Shown here piece after piece: positions 11,266-22,500 of a stretch of 64,000 nucleotides of DNA. This stretch comes from Eucalyptus grandis (taxonomy: Eukaryota; Streptophyta; Magnoliopsida; Myrtales; Myrtaceae): positions 9,129,501 through 9,193,500 of the forward strand of contig NC_052619.1 of NCBI RefSeq assembly GCF_016545825.1, read 5' to 3'. Every line of letters begins with the position of its first letter. Within the stretch, counting starts at the first letter, position 1. Both the position numbers and the translations under genes were made by a program. The notes beneath the pieces are model-generated. The model saw nothing but the letters and a program-made list of their open reading frames with translations. It ran no database searches and had not been told where the DNA came from.

Positions 11266-12639
11266 CAGACTGACGTCATTTGCGCAAGGGATTAAGGCGA
11301 CTACTCTTGCCTTACGCTGTGGGCCGGTATTTTGCTTTTGCATCTTCGCGTTTCTTGATCACTTTCGGGGAGCCCGTTGAGCAGCTGCCACGTCCCAAAG
11401 TCCCTCGTCCTTCAATGTCGCTGTAAATCTAAAAAGTGCGGTATCTGCATGTTTTTTGACTTTTTGTTCACTGCACGTTCACGTCAGCCCGTCACACTGA
11501 GCTCAAAACACGGGTTTTCCATTTTCGCGGAAAACCCCTCCCCCGGGTTTGAGGTTTACCCAAGTATAATTGATCTTGTGGGGAAATATCCTTCATCAAA
11601 AGATGTTCTTTAATTTTTATTAAAAAAAAATAGGTTTTGTAATGACTCCGGATAGGAAATATCACAGGTAAACAAAAAAATCATAAACTTTACTTCAAAC
11701 CAAACCATACAGACAAAGTGTGCTGAAATTTAATCGAGACCAAAGCTTGGAAATACAGCCACTTCAACATAGCAAAGCGTAAACAAACTATGTTGAAATT
11801 TAATCGACGACAAAACTTGGGAATGCCAAGATGCTACGCCCAAATTTAATCAACAACGCGATACCCAAGATAAAGATACATGCCGAAATTTGATGAACAA
11901 AGCCAGTGTGAAAACTAAAAGTATAGTGTAGTAAAGTAAAAATAACTGAAAGATAGTAAACTTATTTGTTTGTGCGCAGGAAATCTCCAAAGAGTACAAT
12001 ATGGTTATTTAAAACCTACAATCGACAGTTATAAACGGAGGTTACAAACAAAAGTTTCAAACAGAGATTACAAACAAAGCTTTCAAGTAATTATTAAAAA
12101 AGAAATAACTTCCTAGTGAATATGAGAAGTTACAACAATCCTAAAATAGCGGCAAAATAACTAACCAATGATTATCCTCTTGTCAATTGCTTGTTGTCGA
12201 TATCGATGAATTTGTCGATCAACTTCAAGGTTCTCATTAATAACTTCACGTTGTGTGTCATTGTTCACTTCACTAGTGAGCTATTGATTCTCTTTAAGTT
12301 ACCGATAATTCTATTCATAAATGACCAAACTTTGCTCTAACCAACCGAGTCTATCATATGTCGATAATAACCAAAAGTTGAATATTTTTTGGTGCAAAAA
12401 AAAAAAAAATGCTCCCTTTAAAAGAATTGAATAATTCACCAATCATTTGATTCTTTTAAATTAGATAATTGAGAGTCATCACATGTCCCCTCGTCATCGC
12501 CAAATTTGATTTTTTCTTGCCGAATTTTATCTTGATCAGATTCATCATGACTCTTATTCTTCCCTGAAAGGCACATTTTTTGAAAAGTCTTCACATGGTT
12601 ATCAATCTCTATCCTTATGTAATTCCTCATACTTAGGCA
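11266..12639. other. Stretch without recognisable gene
   Basis: I find no protein homology. Around 11690-11900 a phrase like gaaatttaatcgacgacaaa(g/a)cttgg recurs three to four times, an imperfect direct repeat of about 50-70 bp. The remainder is AT-rich. Confidence 0.4.
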
Positions 12640-13480
12640 CTTTTATTGCCTATTGAAATAAATAGGCAAAATATTTAGCCTTCGAATTTTTTCCTCTATT
12701 GAATTTTCGATCCAATAAAAGCCAAATTCGTGAATCTTTCTCTAAAAGTGAAATAAGGCATCTATTCCTAACCCACTTGATTGAGCAACCCAATCTATCG
12801 ATTCATTGTTATGCTACTTAGTACAAGCCAAATCTGCAATAGATTTATCAAGGACAGATCTATAGAATTAGGTATCAAACTATGTTTCCATTTATTCCAA
12901 AGTATGAACAGAATTGACTGCCAAAGTAATATACCAAGTAAAAGCGGTCTTGGATAGTAAAAGAGGGAACAATCTTAACTTCCAGCAATCTACTTGAGAT
13001 GCATCTCCACAATACGCAGCAAATTGACTAACCAGTTCAACTATGGATTGATCGTCTTCACTAGAGAATAGGTGGGAAACAAGCATCTTGAAGCCTCTAG
13101 GATAAGGGATTACATCCATCCAGTCTGGGTATGGTTTTATGTATGCAGGACTGACGTTCCCAACATTGTAGCCTAGGTGTTGCATCGCTTGATCCACTAA
13201 CATCTGACATACTGATAGTACTGATCAGGGATTATTTGACCAAGCTGCCCTCTAGGTAACTGTGGTAGTCTAATCTGATTGTCGATTGCTATATTAGACC
13301 TTTGGGGAACATACCTTGGGTTAGGCAAAACCAAAGCTTCACCTAAAGGCCTTTGGCCATCCTCCCCCCTGGATGGAGAAGGTGGTCTACCTTAATTGTT
13401 AGCAGCAATGAGCCTATATGGGGCAGGTGCTATGTTGAGTTGAGGCACTACAGCAACAGGCCTCATATTGTTAACAAGTA
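12640..13480 (-). pseudogene. Retrotransposon gag remnant (Ty3-type)
   Basis: The minus-strand frame 13203-12892 has the arrangement of plant retrotransposon gag: YPRGFKMLVSHLFSSED, then SIVELVSQFAAYCGD, then KLRLFPLLLSKTAFTWYITL. Downstream on the same strand, with stops and frame changes, pieces like FYRS, KSIADLA and NNESID continue the usual gag order as far as about 12640. Upstream bases to about 13480 may be its N-terminal part. No protease, reverse transcriptase, integrase or LTR is seen. It lies between ACA fragments D and E, so an insertion followed by deletion may have gutted that gene. Confidence 0.65.
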
Positions 13481-13847
13481 TTAATTAAAAATGTCTACCT
13501 AGCCTAAATATAATTTTTAAATGCCTATGCAATTCCAAATAATAATTTTTTAGGTTTTTCCTTATTTATGAAAACTAAATTATATGCAATTTTAACCTAA
13601 GCTTAGTGTGCATGAATTATTAAACTATAACATAACCTAATTTTAGTGATGAACAAAAATCATGAACTAATCTACATGACATGCAATCTAGTTTATATGA
13701 TATATATGCATGTTATTTTGTGATTTTCTTTTGAGATTAAAATAGGAAATTTCCTAAAATATGATATTAGCTAATAGAAATTAGGAAATAGTTTATATTA
13801 AATCCTACTCTAAATTAAGCAATTTCTTAAATAGCTACACAGTTTCT

Positions 13848-13850
<3 letters not shown>

Positions 13851-13882
<32 letters not shown>
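13851..13882. repeat. (GT)16 microsatellite
   Basis: A perfect GT run of 32 bp. The surrounding 13490-14095 is AT-rich and holds no recognisable gene. Confidence 0.95.
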
Positions 13883-13883
<1 letters not shown>

Positions 13884-14099
13884 TTCAAAATAGGAAAGCT
13901 TATTAATAATTCAAATATCGAAGCCAACTCAAGAAATGAATTAAACATTATCGATTACCTAATCTTAATTCTTAAAGATCAAATTCCTAAATATTCACTC
14001 CAAACCAACGTTAGAATCGTATAATTCAAATTATTCAATTAATATATTTGAATAGAGTTTAGTTTAGGAGATTACCTAATTGAGCTTTAATTGCAACGA

Positions 14100-14312
14100 G
14101 ATCAGCCACGATGTTCTTGGGGATCATCTTCGTGATGGTGGTCCTCCAAATGGTGATGGTCAAATTCCTGAAGCGCGGTTCGCTGTCACAGAGTGGTTGA
14201 GCTGGGGACAATGGGGCGCATCTGTCGGGATCGCAGCCACATCTTGGCCTATCGGTTGAGTCATCGAGTGCATTCCGATCCCTGATACACCAATCGTACA
14301 GCTGCTATGGAC
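14100..14312 (+). pseudogene. ACA Ca2+-ATPase C-terminal fragment (copy E)
   Basis: The plus-strand sequence reads LGIIFVMVVLQMVMVKFLKR, then LSWGQWGASVGIAATSWPIG, then IECIPIPDTPIVQLL. It matches the last two membrane segments and tail of copies A-C. There is a stop before LSW and another where others have a Trp after WPIG. Homology begins abruptly near 14110. The 3' flank that follows is the array spacer, so this is the end of the plus-strand gene whose exon 1 end is copy D. Confidence 0.8.
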
Positions 14313-15310
14313 AAGCAAGAAGCTCATGAGGAAAATTTTGCACAGACAACAATTTATAAGGTTTAGGAACGCTAATTGGGTTTAACTCAAATCTTCTTAT
14401 TGTGCTGGTATATTGAATTTCTCCTGATGCAGTGTGAATTTTTTTCCTTTTAACTACAAAAATAAGGAATGTGTCCATGTAATTTTTCCAATTCAAAGAA
14501 AGCATTCATTGATAAAATAAGAAATGAGACAAGTGACCTCAATATAGCCAAGAATGTGTAGAACAAAATCATGAGAAAAATGTGGAAGCACAACTAAATT
14601 GATACGAATTACGTACATAGATTACGTTGAGGCAAGGAACAAATTCATGATGCATATTAGTCATATTTCTAATTAACTCAAATTAAGCCGCCCTTATTTT
14701 CAGAATTCAGAATGCGAACGTAACAACATCAATATCGAATAGTGAAAGAGGTTTAATCTCTCTCACACACAGACACATACTTCAGTTTAACTCCAAAAAG
14801 TCTTCCTAAATAAAGCATTTGTTAGGAAAGAGAGTAATAGAGTATTGCTTCTCTTAACTCGCGCGTTCTCATTTGTCAATAATATGTTTTATCATGAGAG
14901 GGAGATTCCTAAAAACCCGGGGCAAGATCAGGACAGATGATGAGTCAACCGTGCGATTCCTTCATGCAAAACAAATTAATTTAAAATAATTCCCAGGTAG
15001 GTGCAGCAAGATCCTCACTCTTTGACCCTTTTCTGATTCAGTTGACTCTTCTAGAAAGAGATTTTCTTCTTCTGACTTTTTCTTTACCCGGGTCCCAAAT
15101 GGGTTTTGGAGCGTGGCTTCTTCCGGATGATTTGGTCTACCCTAACTCTTTATAATGGTGTTAATGCGAATCTTGTGATCTTCATGATGATTCATATTTC
15201 ACACCATGTTCTCATGATCTACAGCAATTTATATTATTAGTCTATATCTTCACGACAAATTGTAAAGTACAAATCTGTTGATTTCACTGAACACTCATTG
15301 GATTTAACCC
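14313..15310 (+). repeat. ACA 3'-spacer copy (after fragment E)
   Basis: This aligns with the 3' flanks of copy B (24040-25100) and copy C (58700-58985), and with the reverse complement of 3300-4300. Shared landmarks are ttaggaacgctaattgggttt, the aattcaaagaaagcattcatt stretch, and the gatgatttggtct stretch with taactctttataatggtgttaatgcgaat. There is no gene in it; the minus-strand frame 14505-14305 is a shadow. Confidence 0.7.
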
Positions 15311-15532
15311 GATTCTTTCAATTGTCCAGGTACATCGAATTTGGTCTTGATGCAGAGTAATTATTTCTTTTACCTAAGTAAGGATTGTGTGATCAACCGA
15401 TGTTAGTTCATTGAATTCAACGACAGCATTCATTGCAACAACAATATAATTGGATAGATCCCTTACTCCTTGAGAGCCACCCCAAAAGTCCGTAGCATTT
15501 TATTTCACTATAGCATTAATGGATAAGAGAAG

Positions 15533-16279
15533 TGTTGGAAATTGTGATTCATTTTTTCTAAAATTATCCAGAAATTACATACTTAATGATGAAGGCAAGA
15601 ATTGCTAGCTGAATCTAGAAGATTTACGTGGGAATGCAAGCAAGCAGAAGCCAAGCTGAAGAAGAAATTCTAGAATAAGCTAGCGAAATCTACGTGCATG
15701 AGAAACACATGAAGAAGCCACAAGCTGATAAAGAAAAGGGGCACACATTAAAATAATATTATAGCTGCTGGACTTTTCAAGAGAAGAACGCTTCAACTTG
15801 CTAACTTGAACGTGAAGGAAAAGTTGCAGCCCACGATTGTTGACCCATGAAGGAAGAAGGAACGAGAAGATTGGAAGAAAGAAGAAAAGAAAAAGCAAAA
15901 TCCAACTTGACTAGCCGCAACAAGCAAGGAGACGAAGAAGCAAGATGAAATTTTATATTATTTTATGTACTCTTAAGTCGGTAGAATAAGGCGGTAACTC
16001 ACGCCTATAAATAGGCTTGTACTTGATGTGAGGTCCACCTTGTGTGGGAAAACCATCCACCGTTAGAGGTCTTAGACCTCCACCAATCTCTATCAAATTG
16101 TTTTATTCAATTAATGAAACTATTTCCCCCATATCTCATGTTCTATATCTTTCAATTATCATATCTTGTCCCTTATCCATTATCTACAAAATATACCATA
16201 CATTTACATCACTCACCAAAAACTATAACTAATTCCAAAATCATGTTTCAGCATGAACACATCCAAAATATTTTTAACA
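15533..16279 (+). mobile_element. Solo LTR, Copia-like, 747 bp
   Basis: It begins tgttggaa and ends ttttaaca, a short terminal inverted repeat with TG...CA. A perfect 5-bp duplication, agaag, flanks it at 15528-15532 and 16280-16284. A TATA-like cctataaata lies near 16003-16012 and an aattaatgaaa stretch near 16107, which suggests the U3-R-U5 order on the plus strand. There is no internal region, so it is a solo LTR left by LTR-LTR recombination. The frames at 15898-15680 (minus) and 16042-16323 (plus) lie inside it and are not genes. The Copia assignment rests on end sequence and size only. Confidence 0.8.
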
Positions 16280-16284
16280 AGAAG

Positions 16285-17329
16285 ACTATAATGGGCATCA
16301 TAGGATGTTGGCTTCAAATTTGAGCACCAGCAATGGGTTGACCGGACTCGACTCGAAATTTCGACCACAAATTGAAGTCATCTTTAATAAGAAGTTCTCA
16401 AGGAGTTCTAAACCGTCTGCTCAACCCAGACCCAGTCACCCACTCCTATAAGGAATGCAATCGACTCCTTGCCTCGGACTCTTATTAATAGAGAAAACAT
16501 ATTAGGAATACACCCAAGAAAAACAATATTTTTCACACATCTTTCATTCTCCGACTCCTCCCTAATAGGGATTTATCCTCTCACAAGTAGAAAACTTATA
16601 TTAAACAATTATCGGCTCCATATAGATATTCTCGTAATTATCATCCTTAGTTTTTCCAAATTTGAATCAACATGATTCGAAATAAGGTTGCAAACCGGGC
16701 AAGCAGGTCATGCCTAATGAGTTTTTTTGGCACGGGTCAGTAGCTCTAGCTCGGCTTATCCGGCTTGGTGTCGGTCCGACCTTGTGAAAGAAATTGACTC
16801 GAATCAAATTGAAGCGCTTCAGGCCAAAACCAGAAACTCTCTTTTGATACGGCCTAAAATACCGTGCATTCACGGTTTGCTCCTTATGACGCTAGGAAAT
16901 GAGAGAATTGCCTTGAATTATGAACAAATCATGTCGTGAAATATGCATGCAACTTCAGATACCAGCAAGAAGAATGACGAAATCCATGAGACGATGAGTC
17001 ACCGGAATCACTGGCTCACAGCCTGGCCACAGCTAGCACGCACGCATCTTCGTGTCGCCATCGCCCTCGGGCGTCCGCCTGAGTCAGACAGAAAAAGAGC
17101 ACGACCATCCCTCCATTCTGTTTTTATTTATTATTGTTTTCTAATTCTTTCTTAATTTAGTTTATTCTTTTATTCTAATTTAAATCATATTTGGATCAAA
17201 ATGACATTGTTCTAGTCTTATCATTCATGTCTTAGTCATGTTAGAGGCACATAAAAAATTTGAGTGCATCAATTTAATAAATTTTAGGATTTAATTATAC
17301 TTTTTATAAGTTTTTTCAGTGCACTTGTC
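16285..17329. other. Stretch without recognisable gene
   Basis: The short frames (16469-16675, 16727-16939, 16943-17155) show no family motifs. The composition changes from AT-rich to mixed near 16680-17100. I can support nothing further. Confidence 0.4.
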
Positions 17330-17480
17330 TTTTTTTTCTTCTTTTTTTTTTTCGCTTCATGGGTTTGGAGCGGGGCTTTTTATATAAGAATTTATCTGTC
17401 CCCTAACTCATTGTAGTGGTTTTAGTGTCACTCTGCGTCCTTACGATGCGTGATCGCTTTGTCCATCGACCTAGATTTAT
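17330..17480 (+). repeat. Eroded fragment of ACA 3' spacer
   Basis: The words gggtttggagcggggctttt and taactcattgtagtggtttt(agtg) match the gggttttggagcgtggctt and taactctttataatggtgtt portion of the spacer after fragment E. This suggests a further, almost erased array member between E and B. Confidence 0.5.
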
Positions 17481-18345
17481 CAGGAAAAGTTGACACGTAA
17501 AATGCTCAATACACTCCTTTGAATGGGGTTCGGAATTCTAATAATTACTGTGTACCACATGTGAAACGACACTATTTTTGCTTACCTTGAGAAGGGTGTA
17601 TCGATAGAAGGTCAAATAAAAATTGCAATGGCTTAATTTATCGTTAATGTTCTTACATGAGATTTGATCAGGCCATATAATGGCACTTGATCGAGCCATT
17701 TCATGAAGAGTACTACTATATTTACTAAAAGTATTATCAAAGAGTTCTTGCTAAATGTGTTTGCAATCTCCATGACCTTAGCCAAAGATGACAATAAAGG
17801 AGTCTATGAATAGGGAGGCAATCTAAGGTTTTTGTGCTAAGAGAGAGAGAGAGAGAGCAAATGTGTTTGCAATCTCCATGACCTGATCAAAGTCCCTTAA
17901 ATGAAGGTCTCAAGTTTGAGCAGTGTATGAGACCCGACCTAATTGGAGAATATATATCGATCCTAATTGCAATAATAATTAGGCTTAGATTTTCTTGGGT
18001 GGTTATAATGTGATATATAATATTTCTTCAATCGGCGATGGTCAACCCATGCATGTCCAAGATGACCAACAATTGAACCCTATAGAGTTTTATATTCAAT
18101 GGACTTGTATATTTATTAACACTATGGGCTAGTCTAATTTAGGCATAGGAAATACTTGAGCAATTTAGCGACCATAATTCCCATTCTCCAAATATTTATT
18201 AAATAATTTGTTGCCAACTCTCATCACAAAGCAAATACCGACATTCAGATTGAACTAGATAAAAATCTCTAGCGTCCTCTATTGTTTCTTGTTTATTATT
18301 TTTGATTTCACGTTGATTTAATTTTAAGATCCCGTCAGATTTTGT
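17481..18345. other. Gene-free stretch with a short direct repeat
   Basis: A phrase of about 26 bp (aaatgtgtttgcaatctcca and the following tgacct) occurs at about 17754-17779 and again at about 17859-17884, about 105 bp apart. A (GA)n tract lies near 17842-17857. No coding homology is seen. Confidence 0.5.
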
Positions 18346-18891
18346 TAGAGGTGAGTATGGTTCCAAAGTAAAATTTGGAATCAAAGAACTAGACAGGTGG
18401 AATATGTTCGATTCAAAATTCCAAGGTATGCAAAGTAGGTTTTAGGTTCCAAAAACTAGGAAACCTGTTTCAATGGATAAATTCTAGGTTCTAAGTGGAA
18501 CTTGGAACTTAGAATCTAGAACCCGTTTTTTTTTTATATTTTTCTTGGTCTATGTTTTAACGCAATCCTATGGTACTGCATAACATCTGATCTAAGCTTC
18601 CTTTTTATAACTAAAACTTTTGCTTTATTCTTGTATCTAAATATAAGTTGTGGGTAGTTGATTGTAATAATAAATGGTAATCATTAAACGTGATAATAAT
18701 TAATAATATATGTTGAACTTGAGTAAATCTTAGAATCTATCATGAACTTGTGACGGGGTAGGTTCTAGGTTTTAATATATGCAAAGTAAATTTCAGATTT
18801 CAAAAAAATTCCAAAGAGTTAATTACAGGTTTCAAATGGAATCTGTACAAAGCTTAAAACCTTGTACAAAATCTGAAACTTTTCATCTCTA
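18346..18891. mobile_element. Shorter relative of the 8708-10355 foldback element
   Basis: It starts tagaggtgagtatggttcc and ends in a complementary catctcta. Inside, it shares with the left arm of 8708-10355 the tttttcttggtcta stretch and the order from gcttcctttttataac to the gttgattgtaataat region. It has no coding capacity. The flanks gattttgt and atttttgc are only similar, so an 8-bp duplication of hAT type is suggested but not shown. Confidence 0.55.
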
Positions 18892-19018
18892 ATTTTTGCA
18901 TTAATTTTATGAACGGTATCTTCAGCTAAACCTTTCATTGGCGCATTGTGTATGCCGACATCATCCCCCATGAATAAATGTAAAAACGAATAATCAATCT
19001 ACCAATTAGAAATAGATG

Positions 19019-19503
19019 GAGGGGAGACACGACACAACCGTGTCGTACCGTGTCATTTCTGGACGGGCGGGACGAAAAGTATAACAAACAAAGCATGGAA
19101 TCTCTGAGTGATGCGTCACATTCCGTACGCGACGGCCGCAGGAACCACCACTCACCACCGTCTCTCTCACGTCTGCATGTTTTCATTCTTTTGGGTCAGC
19201 GGGAAACCCGATCGCAGCTTCCCCATGCGGATAAACGTACTATCCAGGCAGCGTCCCCCCTTAACGACCTCAACCGCCAGTTCGGCTTAAGCACAGGTAT
19301 AAATGAAACCTACGTTGCCTCGAACACCATCCCACAAAATTCAAGGTTTTTCCTATTTTCGTCTTGCCAATTGCACTGCCGCGCGGCCCCATCTCTGTCA
19401 TCGGAGGATCCCAAGAAGCCTGTGCATCTCTCCCCGGCGACGACGAGCATTCTCCGCGGCAACTGCGTCCCCCGTTTAGGAGGTCTCTCTCCGCTTGCCC
19501 GCC
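19019..19503 (+). promoter_or_regulatory. Promoter/5'UTR region of ACA copy B
   Basis: A TATA-like TATAAAT lies at 19298-19304, about 200 bp before the ATG at 19504. This spacing matches copy C (53383 to 53576). Upstream, gggaaacccgatcgcagcttcc corresponds to the ggaagcccgctggcagcttcc stretch of C and ggaaacccgtcggcagct of F. The stretch 19380-19490 still resembles the first codons of copy A (MTSILSGN...) but has an in-frame stop near 19476, so translation would start further in. Confidence 0.55.
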
Positions 19504-22500
19504 ATGCACAAGTTCCCCGCCATCGCAGCCCGAGCCCTCGCTAACTCCGCGAAGAAAACCCACGAGTTCCCGAGGGAATCTCCTTCCCGCACTTTGATTT
19601 CAAACCCCGGTCAGGCTACGAGCGCTCGCTCTGATCAACCCAGCTCCTTCGAGATTGATCAGCCACAGCTCGGAGCACTCGCTCCTTCCTGCACTTTGAT
19701 ATCGATCCCCGATCAGGCTCCGAGCATTCGCTCTGATCAACCCAGCTCCTTCGAGATTGATCAGCCACAGCTTGAAGCGCCCGCTCCTTCCTGCACTTTG
19801 ATTTCGATCCCCGATCAGGCTCCGAGCATTTGCTCTGATCAAACCAGCTCCTGCGAGATTGATCAGTCACAGCTCGGATCACAGCTCACCAGGCTGGTCG
19901 AGGACAAGGACCTCAACCGCCTCAGCATATTTGGCGGTGTCAACGGAGTTGCCTCAGCCCTTGAAACTGATGTATCTGATGGAATTAGCGGCGAACTGGA
20001 TGACATCACTCGCAGGCAAAATGCATTCGGCATCAACACATTCAACCGGCCCACCAAGCGCTTCTTCCACTTTTTGCTCGAGGCTTTCAAGGACCTCACA
20101 CACCTGTTCTTCTTGTTTGCGCCAGGCTTTCACCCGCGCTTTGCCATCAAGGAGAACGGGGTCAAGGAAGGGTGGTACAATGGCGGGAGCCCAGTCTTCG
20201 CAGTTTTCCTCGTGATCATGGTGTCCGCTGTGAGCAAATACCAGCAGAACCGGCTGTTTGATAAATTGTATGGCGCTAGCTGTGATATTCTCATCCAGGT
20301 GATAAGAAAGGGTCAGCAGCAGCAAGTGTCCAGATCCAAGATTGTCGTCGGAGATGTCGTTTGTCTGAAGATTGGGAATCAAGTCCCAGCAGACGGTCTG
20401 TTCCTCAACCGGCACTCCTTGCAGGTAAGGAGGAGAATTTGCACCGGTTTGATCGCATTAGTTTCACATAGTAACTCATGTTAGTTTCCTCCAGAAGTAT
20501 ATAGTATTAGTATTACCAAGTTCAAGCCCAGGTTGATTAATTAGTTAAGTAATTAGTCCAAAGAATTGTTAAAGTGTACGATATTCTGTTTGATACGGCA
20601 CGGTTTGTCATTTTCATAATCTTAATTCTGTGAAAAAAAAAGGAAAAGTAATGGTCGTAGATCTAGTCGTAGGAGAACAAACTCTGTTAAAAAAAATTTT
20701 ACTACACAAAATTATACTTAAGCATGATCCATTTCTTCTCGTGTCAATATTTATTCAGGTTTCATTTTCGTTGTTTCAACTTGAGACCGGAATGCATCCT
20801 AGCGTCTCTTCCTAGCGTCACTAAGTCATGTGCGACGTTTGTATTGTCAATTTAGGTTGACCAATCGATCATGACAAGGGAGAGTGATTACGTAGAAGTG
20901 AACAGCGATCGGAATCCATTCCTGTTCTCCGGAACAAAGGTCGCTCATGGGGATGCTCGGATGCTGGTCACATCGGTTGGGATGAACACAACATGGGGCA
21001 AGATGATGAGTTCAATCAACCGCAGCAGCAGCGAGCAGACCCCTTTACAGGCTCGGCTTAACAAGCTCACCTCATCAATTAGCAAAGTCGGCTTAGCGGT
21101 CAATTTTGTGGTTCTTGTGGACCTGCTAATTCGCTACTTCACGGGAAAAAAAACAGGACGAGAACGGGAAACGGGAATTCGTTTCAGGCCAAACGATGGG
21201 TGACAATATCATAAACTCCGTGGGGGGCATAATAGCAACCACAGTAACAATTGTGGGGGTCGCGATTCCCGAAGGCTTGCCGCTTGCGAGAACTCTCACT
21301 CTTGCTTATTCGATGAAGAGGATGATGGCGGATCAGGCGATGGTGAGGAAGCTTTCAGCCTGCGAGATGATGGGGTCGGCCACCACCATCTGCACTAACA
21401 AGACTGGCACCCTGACGATGAACCAGATGCAGGTGACAAAATTCTGGGTCGGCCAAGACTCCGTTGCAGAAAATGCGTACTCCTTTCCCTCAAAGTATGT
21501 CCTGGATTTCATTCGTGATGGGGTCGCTTTGAACACCGCAGGCAGCGTATATAGACTGTCCTTGGGATCGGAGTACGAGTTCTTGGGTAGTCCCACCGAG
21601 AAAGCGATTCTTTCCTGGGCTGTTTCGCAATTGAGCATGGACATGGAGGAGACAAAGAAGAGCTGTGAAGTCATCCAAGTCGAAGCCTTCAACTCGCAGA
21701 AGAAGAGAAGCGGTGTCATAATAAGGAAGAGCGTGGACAACACCGTCCACGTGCACTGGAAAGGAGCAGCAGAGATGGTCTTGGCTAAGTGCTCGAGCTT
21801 CTACGACGGGTCAGGGATAGTGAAAGATTTGGACCAAGATGAAAGGATGAGATTCGAGCAGATTATTCAGGGGATGGCAGCGAGCAGCCTCAGGTGCATC
21901 GCCTTTGCTCATAAACAAGTCTCTGAGGAAGCGATCAACGAAACAGAAGACCGGAAGAAGATCCAAGAGGACGGCCTGACATTACTAGGACTTGTTGGTA
22001 TTAAGGACCCATGCCGTCCCGGCGTGAAGAGCGTGGTCCAAGCTTGTCAGGACGCGGGAGTGAACATCAAGATGATAACAGGAGACAACATCTTCACCGC
22101 TAAGGCCATCGCCACAGAGTGTGGGATTCTCAGGCCCGGGGACGATGCCTCCAATGAAGCCATTGTGGAAGGAGCTGAGTTCCGCAGCTGCACGCCCGAG
22201 GAGAGGCTTCAAAGAGTCGAGAAAATCCGGGTCATGGCAAGATCTTCGTCTTCTGATTGAGATAGCTAGTATAAACACCTAGAGGGGGGTGAATAGGTGC
22301 ACACACAATTTATCACGATACGGGAGTGATTCTTCGCAAACGATAGAAACGAAATTCTCTCTTGATTAACAAAATGAAATACGATCGAGGTAGAGAGAGT
22401 GAGGAGGAGAAAATTGAACACATAATTTATAGTGGTTCGGCTTATTCCAAGCCTACGTCCACTCTTCCGCACTAACAGCCCACCGGCTGGATTTCACTAT

